Of a stretch of DNA of 64,000 nucleotides, positions 52,217 to 60,860 are shown in pieces. Origin of the DNA: Shimia sediminis (GTDB taxonomy: Bacteria; Pseudomonadota; Alphaproteobacteria; Rhodobacterales; Rhodobacteraceae); assembly GCF_003990645.1 (NCBI RefSeq), contig NZ_RYZK01000004.1:186001-250000 (forward strand), in the 5' to 3' direction. Numbering within the stretch: position 1 is the first letter of the stretch; each line of letters begins with the position of its first letter. The notes under the pieces are model-generated. The model ran no database searches, had not been told where the DNA came from, and saw only the letters and a program-made list of their open reading frames with translations. The translations under genes were made by a program, and so were the position numbers.

Positions 52217-53029
52217 TCACCCAAAGACAGCAGTGACAAGATCGAAGAGGCCGCGTTTGATGTCCTCGTCATCAGTCAGCGGTTCGACCATCGCCGCGCG
52301 CACAGCGCGGTCCACGGTCATGCCTTGCGCGATCAGGGTGGCGGCATAGACCACGAGGCGGGTCGAAACCCCCTCTTCCAGATCCTGCCCCTTGAGGCCG
52401 CGCAGCTTGTTGGCCAGACGCACGAGCGGTTTAACCCGCGCCATGTCCAAGCCGCTTTCCTCGGCCACGACCTGTTCCTCGAGGTTGGGTGCGGGGAAGT
52501 CGAATTCGACCGAGATGAAACGCTGACGTGTCGAAGGTTTCAGCGTTTTGAGGATATTCTGATAGCCCGGGTTGTACGACGCGACGAGCATGAAGCCGGG
52601 TGCAGCTTCGAGTTCTTCGCCGGTGCGGTCGATGGGCAGGATGCGCCGATCATCGGTGAGCGGGTGCAGCACCACGGTCACGTCCTTGCGTGCCTCGACC
52701 ACTTCGTCGAGATAGCAGATCGCGCCTTCGCGCACGGCGCGGGTCAGCGGTCCGTCGACCCAGACAGTTTCTCCGCCTTTCAGCAGATACCGACCGATCA
52801 GGTCGGCGGCGGCCAGGTCATCGTGACAGGCAACCGTGTAAAGAGGGCGGCCCAGTTTTGCAGCCATGTGGGATACAAAGCGGGTTTTACCGCAGCCGGT
52901 TGGTCCCTTGAGAAGCACCGGCAAGTTGTTGGATGAGGCAGCTTCGAATACGTCGCATTCGTCGCTTTGGGCGAGGTAGAAGGGGGCGTCTGCCGCCCCC
53001 TTCAGTTCGGGGTTCATTGAACCGTCCAT
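52217..53029 (-). CDS. norQ: NorQ, MoxR-type AAA+ ATPase
   Basis: A 270-residue AAA+ ATPase of the CbbQ/NirQ/NorQ group. Walker A is [12 protein letters not shown] (41-52), Walker B is [11 protein letters not shown], and sensor-type [15 protein letters not shown] follows. It acts with NorD in maturation of NO reductase. I chose the ATG at 53029 because GGAG is eight bases before it; the in-frame GTG 53038 and ATG 53035 lie too close to that site. Confidence 0.94.
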   Translation of the reverse strand: MDGSMNPELKGAADAPFYLAQSDECDVFEAASSNNLPVLLKGPTGCGKTRFVSHMAAKLGRPLYTVACHDDLAAADLIGRYLLKGGETVWVDGPLTRAVREGAICYLDEVVEARKDVTVVLHPLTDDRRILPIDRTGEELEAAPGFMLVASYNPGYQNILKTLKPSTRQRFISVEFDFPAPNLEEQVVAEESGLDMARVKPLVRLANKLRGLKGQDLEEGVSTRLVVYAATLIAQGMTVDRAVRAAMVEPLTDDEDIKRGLFDLVTAVFG

Positions 53030-53034
53030 TTTCA

Positions 53035-54402
53035 TCACTCCGCAGGTGTCTCAGCCGAGCCGGCTTCGATGATCTCTTTGCGCGGAACTGCCATCGCGTA
53101 GATGAACAGGATCGCACCAAGGACCACAACCACACCGGATCCGAAACGCATCCAGTAGAAGATTGCGACCGAGTCCTGAACGTCCATGAAGTATTCGCCC
53201 AGAACGCGTTGCATGTGGGTCTGTACAGTCCCTGCAAATGTCAGAACGAAGGTCATGAACACCATGCCCGAGGTCATCATCCAGAACGAGGCCATGTTGA
53301 GAACCTGGTTATAGGGATCACGATTGCGTAGCACCGGCAGTGCATAGCTGATGATCGCCAAGTTCAGGCAGACATAGGCGCCGTAAAAGGCAAGGTGACC
53401 GTGGGCTGCGGTGATCTGCGTGCCGTGGGTGTAATAGTTCACACCGTGGAGCGTGTGCAGAAAGCCCCAGACGCCCGCGCCGAAGAAGGCCAGCGTACCA
53501 CAACCAAGCGACCACAGGAGGGCAGCTTTGTTGGGGTGATCGCGACGACCTTTCCAGACCATGACAAAGGCAAAGGCCATCATGGCAAAGAACGGAATAA
53601 CTTCGAGCGACGAGAAGACCGAGCCGATCCACTGCCAGTAACCGGGGGTCCCGATCCAGTAGTAGTGGTGGCCAGTGCCGAGGATACCCGAGAACAGGGC
53701 AGCCGCGACGATGACATAAAGCCATTTCTCAACGACCTCGCGGTCAACACCGGTCAGTTTGAGCATCAGATAGGCCAGGATTGAGGCCATGATCAGTTCC
53801 CAGACACCTTCCACCCAGAGGTGCACGATGTACCACCAGTACATTTTGTCGAGCGCCAGGTTGTGCGGGTTGTAGAAGCTGAAGAGGAACAGCAGAGCCA
53901 GCCCCCAGAGACCCAGAAGCAGAATGTTGGTGATCGCGGTTTTCTTACCCTGCAGAACCGTCATGGTGACGTTGTAGAGGAAGATCAGCGCGGCAACGAC
54001 GATGCCTGCCTTGACCCATTTGGGCTGTTCGATGAACTCGCGGCCCTCTTTGCCCAAAAGCCAGTGACCTTCGAACAGGTTGAACACATAGGTGACAACC
54101 ACGCCGAGGGTCCCCAGCACCAGAATGGCAAGTTGGAGATAGGCGAGTTTTTCGCTGTAGATTTCGCGTTCGGATTCTTCCGGTATCAGGAAGTAAGCCG
54201 CACCGAAGAAGCCCAGCAAGAGCCAGACGATCAGCGAGTTGGTATGAAGCATCCGAACGATGTTGAACGGCAGAAGCTCCGACAACGTGTTCGGAGACAC
54301 GTAGATCCAGCCAGCCAAGAGGCCGCCCAGAACCTGGATCGCGAACAGGCCCATTGCAACTGCAAAGTAGACCAGAGCGATTTTTTGAGATTGATATTTC
54401 AT
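53035..54402 (-). CDS. norB: Nitric oxide reductase large subunit NorB
   Basis: A 455-residue heme-copper oxidase-superfamily protein with about 12 membrane helices. Conserved heme and non-heme iron ligands are visible: H53 in [25 protein letters not shown] (His and the NorB-specific Glu), [10 protein letters not shown] and [16 protein letters not shown]. It binds heme b, heme b3 and FeB and reduces 2 NO to N2O. It is 13 bases after norC. The acidic residues distinguish it from oxygen-reducing oxidases. Confidence 0.97.
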   Translation of the reverse strand: MKYQSQKIALVYFAVAMGLFAIQVLGGLLAGWIYVSPNTLSELLPFNIVRMLHTNSLIVWLLLGFFGAAYFLIPEESEREIYSEKLAYLQLAILVLGTLGVVVTYVFNLFEGHWLLGKEGREFIEQPKWVKAGIVVAALIFLYNVTMTVLQGKKTAITNILLLGLWGLALLFLFSFYNPHNLALDKMYWWYIVHLWVEGVWELIMASILAYLMLKLTGVDREVVEKWLYVIVAAALFSGILGTGHHYYWIGTPGYWQWIGSVFSSLEVIPFFAMMAFAFVMVWKGRRDHPNKAALLWSLGCGTLAFFGAGVWGFLHTLHGVNYYTHGTQITAAHGHLAFYGAYVCLNLAIISYALPVLRNRDPYNQVLNMASFWMMTSGMVFMTFVLTFAGTVQTHMQRVLGEYFMDVQDSVAIFYWMRFGSGVVVVLGAILFIYAMAVPRKEIIEAGSAETPAE

Positions 54403-54415
54403 GGATAAGATCTCC

Positions 54416-54868
54416 TTAGCCTGCTTCGTTCGGTGGCCAGTTCTGAGTGTCGATGGTCTCGACCCACAGCAGCCATTCGGTCAGGTTTTGAATCTCTTCG
54501 TCCGACAAGTTGAATTGGGGCATCTGACGACGACCCTCGATGCCTGTCGGCTGTGACTCCATCCAACCCTTGACGGCCTCAAAGGCCCCTTCCGGGTCGT
54601 CCGCTACGCCCCAACGGGTAAGGACATTGGCGATTTCAGGCGCAAAGTAGGCACCCTCGCCCAGCAGCGTGTGGCAGTTAATACATGCCTTGTCTTCCCA
54701 AACTTTCTTCCCCGCGGCAACGCCGTGCGTAAGGGTCTCAACGTTTGTAGAAGTCGTGACGATGTAGCGATGTGAATGGAACGATAGTCCCAAGAAGATG
54801 ATGATGAAAAACAGTGACCCCCCGTAAAAGATATTCCGGGCCATGCTTTTGGTCATGACTTCGCGCAT
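54416..54868 (-). CDS. norC: Nitric oxide reductase cytochrome c subunit NorC
   Basis: A 150-residue membrane-anchored cytochrome c. One N-terminal membrane span (residues 12-31) is followed by the heme motif CINCH (C62, C65, H66) and a likely distal Met in RRQMPQFNLS. It carries electrons to NorB. AGGAGA precedes the ATG at 54868. It heads norCBQDEF, with an NNR-type box about 70 bases upstream. Confidence 0.96.
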   Translation of the reverse strand: MREVMTKSMARNIFYGGSLFFIIIFLGLSFHSHRYIVTTSTNVETLTHGVAAGKKVWEDKACINCHTLLGEGAYFAPEIANVLTRWGVADDPEGAFEAVKGWMESQPTGIEGRRQMPQFNLSDEEIQNLTEWLLWVETIDTQNWPPNEAG

Positions 54869-54931
54869 TGGGCTCTCCTTTGCGCCTGGTTGATAGTAGA
54901 CCTGTTATCGGCGGAGGTCCGCTTATCTGCC

Positions 54932-54945
54932 TTAACCAAAGTCAA
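54932..54945 (-). promoter_or_regulatory. NNR-type box upstream of norC
   Basis: TTAAC-CAAA-GTCAA on the plus strand. The centre is about 70 bases before the norC ATG, the same distance as the box before nirS. It is the exact TTAAC-N4-GTCAA pattern described for Paracoccus NNR targets. Confidence 0.8.
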
Positions 54946-54972
54946 GCAAATGAAGTGAAAGCCAAAAGGGTT

Positions 54973-55004
54973 AAAAAAAACCGCCCCGGTGCAGAGGCGG
55001 TTTT
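54973..55004 (-). terminator. Rho-independent terminator after nnrS
   Basis: On the minus strand a 9-bp stem (AAAACCGCC / GGCGGTTTT) with a ten-base loop is followed by a run of T (A at 54973-54980 on plus). It ends the nnrS transcript before the norC promoter. Confidence 0.88.
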
Positions 55005-55026
55005 GGGTGTGATCCGGTGCTATGCT

Positions 55027-56217
55027 TTAGGAATTGGAAGATGCGCGCGGCTTGAGCCATGTGGGCCACAAGGCAATCAGATAGAGCATAAAAACAAGGG
55101 CCCAGAGCAGGGAGATCAGGGCCATAAAGGGCAAGTATCCATCCCCCTCCAGCCCGGCGGCCCACCACCGCAAGATCGCGGTGAGCGCAACGAGGCCATA
55201 CCCGACCGTTACCAGTCTGGGCGCAACAAGCGGCTTGCCTGCGTGCCCCAGAGACGCGCGACTCATCACGGCGAGGGTCATACCCCCAACGCCGCCGATT
55301 CCAACAAAGTGCAACGCAGCGATCTCATCTCCGATCCCCAGCTCAGCAAGCCCCCAAAGGACGAGACCCAGCCCCAACATGCCGATCCCCAGGTGCAGGG
55401 CAAACAGGATAGGTTGCCTCCAGGCCCAGGTGCCGCGCCATGTCAAAAGCCGCAGCCCCTGCAGAAGACCAAGCAAGATCGCGACCAGAGCCGGGAGCCA
55501 TGCGTCCAGGTCCAACAGAACAAGCACCGGCAACGCCAGAGATGTGACAACGGTTGCCTTCTCGACCAGGGCATTGGACTTTGGCCATTGTTCCTCGGGG
55601 GCACCGTCCCGCTTCATGGCATTACGCGTAAAAGCCGGTGTGATGCGCCCGCCAAGGATCACGATCATGGCGCACAAGGCGAACAGCCCGGCACGCAGAC
55701 CCCGAGCCTCGCCGTCTTTGATCACATCCATCCAGTCGAGATGCTCCATCAGGTTTGAAACCCACAGCAGGAACAGAATCGCCAGGAACATGAGGTTTTG
55801 CGGCTTGGGACGTTTCACGAGCTGTGTCGCGATCTTGAGACCCAGAATCGGGATAAAGGCCAGATCACAGATCGCGACGACGCCCGCAGGCAAGGTTCCC
55901 GAAAACCACATCGCGACACGGCCCAGCAACCAAAGAGAGGCCGCAACTGTCAGGAAACTCCTCCGCGCCGCAGGGGTATTGGTCCAGTTTGGCACTGCCG
56001 TCAGGAAAAAGCCGCCCAGCGCCGCCGTGGCGTAGCCAAAGATCATCTCATGGGCATGCCACATTTGCGGCACGTCTACGTTCAGTGGGCTCCAACCGGT
56101 TCCATCCTGGGCCAATAGCCACAGTGCCCAAGCCACGCCCGTGAAGACGCCGTAGAGGCCTGCGCTCAGGAAAAAGATGCGAAACCCCTCTCCTAGAATC
56201 GTTTTGAGTGTCTGCAA
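55027..56217 (-). CDS. nnrS: NnrS-family membrane protein (nir-nor copy)
   Basis: A membrane protein of about 396 residues with 12 hydrophobic segments. The NnrS signature WHAHEMIFGYATAALGGFFLTAVPNWTN lies near residue 47, in line with the copy at 8942-10108. The start is uncertain: longer readings cover the two NNR-type boxes and cannot be coding; TTG 56217 is the only usual start before the conserved region. NnrS is linked to NO stress and supports denitrification. It is divergent from nirS. Confidence 0.85.
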   Translation of the reverse strand: MQTLKTILGEGFRIFFLSAGLYGVFTGVAWALWLLAQDGTGWSPLNVDVPQMWHAHEMIFGYATAALGGFFLTAVPNWTNTPAARRSFLTVAASLWLLGRVAMWFSGTLPAGVVAICDLAFIPILGLKIATQLVKRPKPQNLMFLAILFLLWVSNLMEHLDWMDVIKDGEARGLRAGLFALCAMIVILGGRITPAFTRNAMKRDGAPEEQWPKSNALVEKATVVTSLALPVLVLLDLDAWLPALVAILLGLLQGLRLLTWRGTWAWRQPILFALHLGIGMLGLGLVLWGLAELGIGDEIAALHFVGIGGVGGMTLAVMSRASLGHAGKPLVAPRLVTVGYGLVALTAILRWWAAGLEGDGYLPFMALISLLWALVFMLYLIALWPTWLKPRASSNS

Positions 56218-56335
56218 GATGCGCCCCCTGGTCTGGGATGTCTTTGAGTTCGTGTTGGTGGATACGGCATGAGCTGTGGCGCTCTGACAAGATCCACTCC
56301 CAGATCGCAGAATAGGGTCGGAAGTCGTCAGGCAC

Positions 56336-56349
56336 TTAACATATGTCAA
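56336..56349 (-). promoter_or_regulatory. NNR-type box, nnrS side of the nirS-nnrS gap
   Basis: TTAAC-ATAT-GTCAA on the plus strand. It is 63 bases from the second box, and its centre lies about 125 bases upstream of the proposed nnrS start. It most likely serves nnrS. Confidence 0.75.
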
Positions 56350-56398
56350 ATCTGGCACAGGAAATTCCGGAGATTGGGGGGCGAAATCAGGAGAACAG

Positions 56399-56412
56399 TT
56401 AACGAAAGTCAA
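56399..56412 (+). promoter_or_regulatory. NNR-type box upstream of nirS
   Basis: TTAAC-GAAA-GTCAA. The centre is about 69 bases before the nirS ATG, almost the same distance as for norC. This position fits an activator at about -41.5 with a short leader. Confidence 0.82.
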
Positions 56413-56473
56413 GGATCAGAATCGGGAAAGCGCATCTATTCCGACCTGCCTCACCAGCAAACGGAGAGTGATC

Positions 56474-58150
56474 ATGTCGCTTGGAATCACCTACAAAAAA
56501 TCTCGTCGGGCACTGGGAGTCGGATTCGCACTCCTGCTTGGCTCGGCAGCCGCACCCGCGCTCGCGGAAGGGCCCTCATTGAGCGAGGAAGCCTTTGAAG
56601 CGTCCAAACAGCTTTACTTTGAGCGCTGCGCAGGTTGCCACGGCGTTCTGCGTAAAGGCGCAACCGGCAAAAGCCTTGAGCCTGTCGTTAAGAAAAAGAA
56701 CGCTGACGGTACCGTAACCGAATCTGGCACCCTGAAACTGGGTCAGGAACGCCTTGAAAAAATCATCGCCTGGGGTACCGAAGGCGGAATGAACAACTTC
56801 TCGGACATTATGACCGAGCAAGAAATCAAAGACATGGCGACCTACATCCAGATGGATCCGCCAAAACCGCCAGAAATGTCGCTGGCTCAGATGAAAGAGA
56901 CCCGCAAGGTCTATGTTGAAGAAGCTGACTACCCGACCGAGCCTCTGCACGGCCGCAACTGGGAAAACTTCTTTGTCGTCATCGAGCGTGACGTAGGTAA
57001 AGTGGCTGTCATCGACGGCGACACCAAAGAAGTTCTGGCACACATTCCTACCGGTTATGCTGTGCACGTTCTGAAAGCGTCCGAGCACCACAAAGTCACC
57101 GAGCCTGAGAACCCTGGCCGCTTCTGGTACACCATGGGCCGCGACGGCAAGATGACCAAGATCGACCTCTGGCAGACCCCGGACAAGATGCTGGTTTCGG
57201 AAGTCTCGATTGGCTATGACGCCCGCGACGTGGCGGTATCCGGCGACGGCAAATATGTCATCGGTGGCGCATACTGGCCTCCACACTTCGCCATCGTTGA
57301 CGCGATGACCATGGAACCACTGAAAGTTGTTTCGACACGCGGTGTGAACGTTGACGGTGACTATGTAGAAGAAGCCCGTGTGGCCGCCATCTACACCACA
57401 CCCAATGAGACCAGCTGGATCGTAGCCGTGAAAGAACTTGGCCAGCTGTGGCAAGTTGACTACTCGGATCTCGACAACCTGCGGATCGACAAGATCAACT
57501 CGGCCAAGTTCCTGCACGATGGGTTCTTTGACCCGACAGGTCGTTACTTCCAGATCGCTGCGAACGCATCGAACAAAATGGTTGTTGTCGACACCAAAGA
57601 GCGCAAGCTTGAGGCGATGATCGACACTGCTCCGCTGCCGCACCCCGGCCCCGGCGCCAACTGGAACGATCCGAACTGTGGTCCCGTTGCCGGTACAACT
57701 CACCTTGGTGAAGGTACTGTGACTGTCTGGGGCAACGACCCCGAAGGTCACCCGGATCAAGCCTGGAAAACCTGCTACGAAGTCGAGACCGACGGCGCCG
57801 GCCTGTTCATCCGGACTCACCCGAATTCGGACTACTACTGGGCTGACCAAACCAAGCACCCGGAAGTTGAAGTTCAGCAATCTGTCCAAGTCATCTCGAA
57901 AGAGACCGGCGAAATCGTGAAAACGATCCAGATCACTGAAGAAGAAGGCAACGTTGCTGTTCACTTCGAATTCAACAAAGACGGCACCGAAGTTTGGGTA
58001 TCCAAGTGGAACCGTGCGACTTCGAAAGAACCGAATGGTGAAATGGTGATCTACGACGCCAAGACGCTGGAAGAAATCGGTCGCGTCAAAGGGCTCTATG
58101 CTCCGACCGGTAAGTTCAACGTCTACAACCGTTCGAACCACGTCACCTAA
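56474..58150 (+). CDS. nirS: Cytochrome cd1 nitrite reductase NirS
   Basis: A 558-residue periplasmic enzyme that reduces nitrite to NO. A Sec signal (RRALGVGFALLLGSAAAPAL, cleavage after ALA) is followed by a cytochrome c domain with CAGCH (C52, C55, H56) and an eight-bladed propeller for heme d1 (GYAVHVLKASEH, RDVAVSGDGKY, IYTTPNETSW). The ATG at 56474 has GGAG seven bases before it; GTG 56468 is less likely. Codon use is strongly biased (GAA, AAA, CTG, ACC), unlike neighbouring GC-rich genes, which suggests high expression. Confidence 0.98.
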   Translation: MSLGITYKKSRRALGVGFALLLGSAAAPALAEGPSLSEEAFEASKQLYFERCAGCHGVLRKGATGKSLEPVVKKKNADGTVTESGTLKLGQERLEKIIAWGTEGGMNNFSDIMTEQEIKDMATYIQMDPPKPPEMSLAQMKETRKVYVEEADYPTEPLHGRNWENFFVVIERDVGKVAVIDGDTKEVLAHIPTGYAVHVLKASEHHKVTEPENPGRFWYTMGRDGKMTKIDLWQTPDKMLVSEVSIGYDARDVAVSGDGKYVIGGAYWPPHFAIVDAMTMEPLKVVSTRGVNVDGDYVEEARVAAIYTTPNETSWIVAVKELGQLWQVDYSDLDNLRIDKINSAKFLHDGFFDPTGRYFQIAANASNKMVVVDTKERKLEAMIDTAPLPHPGPGANWNDPNCGPVAGTTHLGEGTVTVWGNDPEGHPDQAWKTCYEVETDGAGLFIRTHPNSDYYWADQTKHPEVEVQQSVQVISKETGEIVKTIQITEEEGNVAVHFEFNKDGTEVWVSKWNRATSKEPNGEMVIYDAKTLEEIGRVKGLYAPTGKFNVYNRSNHVT

Positions 58151-58172
58151 GGTTTGACACCATAGACCTCTG

Positions 58173-58199
58173 GAAGGGCGGGCCAAGCGCCCGCCCTTC
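58173..58199 (+). terminator. Hairpin terminator or attenuator after nirS
   Basis: An 11-bp stem (58173-58183 with 58189-58199) lies 22 bases after the nirS stop and is followed by TTCTTCTCAT. The T-tract is interrupted, so partial termination is likely; this would allow some transcription into the next gene. Confidence 0.7.
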
Positions 58200-58343
58200 T
58201 TCTCATAGCGGTGCCGGATTGTGGCGACCGGGGGACATCCCGGCCAACGAAAAAGACCCGGATATTGCCCCCCGCTCCTCACAATCCAAAGACCTCAAAG
58301 CCCTGACAAAAAGGGCCTGAAATAAGCCAAACGGAGCCTGGAG

Positions 58344-60143
58344 ATGACCCAGACCAACGAAGCGGAAAAGAAAAAGCCCCTCTGGCGGCGCTATGTCCTG
58401 TTGGGCATGCCGATCGGGGGCGTTCTGGTGGCCTTTGTCGCCGGTATCGTCTTCTGGGGTGGTTTCAACACCGCCATGGAAGCCACAAACACCAAGGATT
58501 TTTGTATCTCCTGTCACGAGATGAATGATTTTGTCTATCAGGAATACAAAGGCACGATTCACGATGTGAACCGGTCGGGCGTCGGGGCCGTGTGTTCCGA
58601 CTGTCACGTGCCCAAGGACTGGACCCACAAGATGATCCGCAAGATCAAGGCCTCGAAAGAGCTGTGGGGCAAGATGACGGGCAAGATCAGCACCCGCGAA
58701 AAGTTTGAACATCACCGGCTGCAGCTGGCGATGAACGAATGGGAGCGGATGAAGAAGAATGACTCGCGCGAATGCCGGAACTGTCACGATTTTGAATCGA
58801 TGATGCCCGAGTTCCAGAAACCACGCGCGCGGAAGCAACACCTGAACGCCATGGAAACGGGTCAGACCTGTATCGACTGTCACAAGGGGATTGCCCACTC
58901 GGATGCCCGCAGCCGCGCGGAAGACGAGTATCTGGAAGCCCTGGAAACGCCGAACCCCAAGTTCAAGCGTGACATCCCGCAGGCCTATCTTGACAGTCTG
59001 GCCTTCATCGAAGCCAAAGAAGCAGAAGAGGCCGCGGCCAAGAAAGCTGCTGACAAGGCTGCACGTGACGCCGTTCAGGCGCAGATTGCCTCTGCAGTCG
59101 AAGCAGCAGTCGCCGAAGAGCAGGCCAAGGCCGCAGGCAATGCCACCGCTGCCAGTGCAGCAGGTGGAACAGTCGCAGCCGATGTAGACTGGGCCGCCGT
59201 GAATGGGGCCGATCTGACCCTGTTCTATCCGGGTCAGGCGTCGTTCGAGTGGGTGCAAAACGGCAAGCAACACGGCGGCGCACGTCCGTTGACCAAAGGC
59301 GGCGACGCCTGCACCACCTGCCACGCAGCCGAACTGGAAGCCATCGGTAACAAGATTGTTGCTGGCGCTGGCGGCAAGGAAGATGAGCTTGAGCCCACGC
59401 CCATTCCGGGCAAACGCGGGATCATCAACGCAACCGTGCAAGCGGCACACGATGGTGAAAACCTCTATGTGCGCATGCAATGGCCGGATGCCCCTCATGC
59501 TCCTGCCCCGTTTGTCGACGGTGGCAAGATGGACCCTGAGAACCAGATCAAGGTCGCCATGATGATCACCGGAACCGGTATCGAGATCGGCGAACAGGCT
59601 GGCTGTTGGGCAACCTGCCACGCAGACAACACCTATATGCCATTTGATCCGGGCGCCGAGGCGATTGCCGCAAACGGAGACGTGGCAAGCCGTCTGCAAG
59701 CCGAAGGCACCATCACCAAGTACCTGAGCGAAAGCCGCAGCAAGATCGAGATCAAAGGTCGCCGTGGCAAAGCACAAGGTGGCTGGGATCAACTGAAAGC
59801 CTCTGAAGAGATCGATCAGTTCCTCGCAGATGGCACGTTCATGGATCTGATGCGTGTTTATGCAGATGGCAGTGGTGAAAACGGCTACTTGCTGGAGAAC
59901 CGGGTCAACAACCAAGGCACCTTCGCATCCCAGGCCAGCCTGTCGGCAGGTATGTGGACCGTCGTGTTCTCGAGGCCGCTCGCAGGCGCGGTGGGTGACG
60001 TCGCGCTTGAGCCGGGTAAAACCTATACGGTTGGCTTTGCGATCCACGACGACTTTGCCGCGGCACGCTTCCACCACGTGACGCTGAACACGACGATGGC
60101 GCTCGACAATGCCGATGTACAACTCAACATTGTCGGCCAGTAA
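58344..60143 (+). CDS. NirT/NapC-type cytochrome fused to a second heme-binding domain
   Basis: A 599-residue protein in two parts. Residues 1-200 are a NapC/NirT-type quinol-oxidising tetraheme cytochrome: one membrane anchor (17-40) and CxxCH motifs at C54, C84, C144 and C176. A helical Ala/Glu/Lys-rich linker follows (about 220-285). Residues 285-599 have another CxxCH (CTTCH, C323), a CxxxCH (CWATCH, C421) and a beta-rich region resembling the ethylbenzene-dehydrogenase-type heme domain (GENLYVRMQWPDAPHAPAP). It probably carries electrons from quinol to NirS or other periplasmic enzymes. It is not the simple NirT of about 200 residues. Confidence 0.85.
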   Translation: MTQTNEAEKKKPLWRRYVLLGMPIGGVLVAFVAGIVFWGGFNTAMEATNTKDFCISCHEMNDFVYQEYKGTIHDVNRSGVGAVCSDCHVPKDWTHKMIRKIKASKELWGKMTGKISTREKFEHHRLQLAMNEWERMKKNDSRECRNCHDFESMMPEFQKPRARKQHLNAMETGQTCIDCHKGIAHSDARSRAEDEYLEALETPNPKFKRDIPQAYLDSLAFIEAKEAEEAAAKKAADKAARDAVQAQIASAVEAAVAEEQAKAAGNATAASAAGGTVAADVDWAAVNGADLTLFYPGQASFEWVQNGKQHGGARPLTKGGDACTTCHAAELEAIGNKIVAGAGGKEDELEPTPIPGKRGIINATVQAAHDGENLYVRMQWPDAPHAPAPFVDGGKMDPENQIKVAMMITGTGIEIGEQAGCWATCHADNTYMPFDPGAEAIAANGDVASRLQAEGTITKYLSESRSKIEIKGRRGKAQGGWDQLKASEEIDQFLADGTFMDLMRVYADGSGENGYLLENRVNNQGTFASQASLSAGMWTVVFSRPLAGAVGDVALEPGKTYTVGFAIHDDFAAARFHHVTLNTTMALDNADVQLNIVGQ

Positions 60144-60162
60144 ATCGCTATGACATCAAAGC

Positions 60163-60197
60163 GGCGGCCGATACTCTCGGCCGCCGTTTATCTTTTG
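60163..60197 (+). terminator. Rho-independent terminator after the NirT-fusion gene
   Basis: A perfect 10-bp stem (CGGCGGCCGA / TCGGCCGCCG) with a five-base loop is followed by TTTATCTTTT. It lies 20 bases after the stop and just before the cupredoxin gene. Confidence 0.82.
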
Positions 60198-60214
60198 TAC
60201 AGAAGGATACCCAC

Positions 60215-60631
60215 ATGAAGACGTTTTCCATTATCTCAGCGACCATGATCTCTGCGTTGACTGCCCTGCCCGTCCTGGCGGGCGATGATGACAAGGCGGA
60301 ACTCTGCGCCACGGCCGAAGACCGATTTGTCGAACTCTTTGGCTACCCTTCTTCCGAAGAAGCAGGCGTGACAGTGGTCACCATGTACAAATACAACTTC
60401 TGCCCCGCTGAAATCACCGTTCCCGTGGGGACGACCGTACGCTGGGTGAATGTCGACAAACGCACCAGTCACAGTGTTTTGTCTCCGGATGCCGGAATGC
60501 CGGAATCTGACCGCGCCTTTCCCGAGGAAAGCATCGAATTCACATTTCTGGAACCGGGCGCGGCGCAATATCTCTGCGGTCCGCACTGGGAAACGCAGGA
60601 AATGATCGGCATGGTCACTGTCGAGCCATGA
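60215..60631 (+). CDS. Periplasmic cupredoxin
   Basis: A 138-residue exported blue-copper-type protein. It has a signal peptide (MKTFSIISATMISALTALPV, cleavage near LAG). Copper ligands are H86 (TSHSVL), C121 and H124 (CGPHWETQEM) and M130 or M133. The spacing from His to Met (five residues) is one longer than in plastocyanin and pseudoazurin. Two extra Cys (C31, C63) may form a disulfide. It may be an electron donor to NirS or NosZ, based on its place. Confidence 0.85.
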   Translation: MKTFSIISATMISALTALPVLAGDDDKAELCATAEDRFVELFGYPSSEEAGVTVVTMYKYNFCPAEITVPVGTTVRWVNVDKRTSHSVLSPDAGMPESDRAFPEESIEFTFLEPGAAQYLCGPHWETQEMIGMVTVEP

Positions 60632-60662
60632 TTCCTCCCACTCTTTAGAAGCATTCTAAACT

Positions 60663-60686
60663 AGGCCCGTTTTTCTTGACGGGCCT
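60663..60686 (+). terminator. Hairpin after the cupredoxin gene
   Basis: AGGCCCGT (60663-60670) and ACGGGCCT (60679-60686) form an 8-bp stem with an eight-base loop. The following sequence is only partly T-rich and is the NNR box of the next unit. Confidence 0.6.
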
Positions 60687-60699
60687 TAACTTTTGTCAA
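60686..60699 (+). promoter_or_regulatory. NNR-type box upstream of nirE
   Basis: TTAAC-TTTT-GTCAA, with the same half-sites as before nirS and norC. The centre is about 168 bases before the nirE ATG, so a longer leader is expected. The upstream hairpin ends at its first base. Confidence 0.78.
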
Positions 60700-60860
60700 G
60701 GCAACAGTCCGGTCAAAACGCCAGATTGCCCGCATGAGACGCCAGGATTCCCCAGCACGGTTTTCACCCGACAGGTGCTGCCCCACGCGAGACGCGGGCA
60801 TGCTGTTGGACCGTGATGGCGTCCGGCCCAAGGCAATCACAAAAGCAAGCGAGATTTCCC

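Noticed and set aside
56218-56412. N-terminal extension of the second NnrS frame
   Set aside because: It would translate both NNR-type boxes and has no similarity to NnrS proteins.
56576-58282. 568-codon open frame on the minus strand
   Set aside because: Antisense shadow of nirS, produced by its biased codons.
58203-60122. 639-codon open frame on the minus strand
   Set aside because: It is the antisense shadow of the NirT-fusion gene, whose heme motifs and signal prove the plus strand. The minus translation has no recognisable domain.
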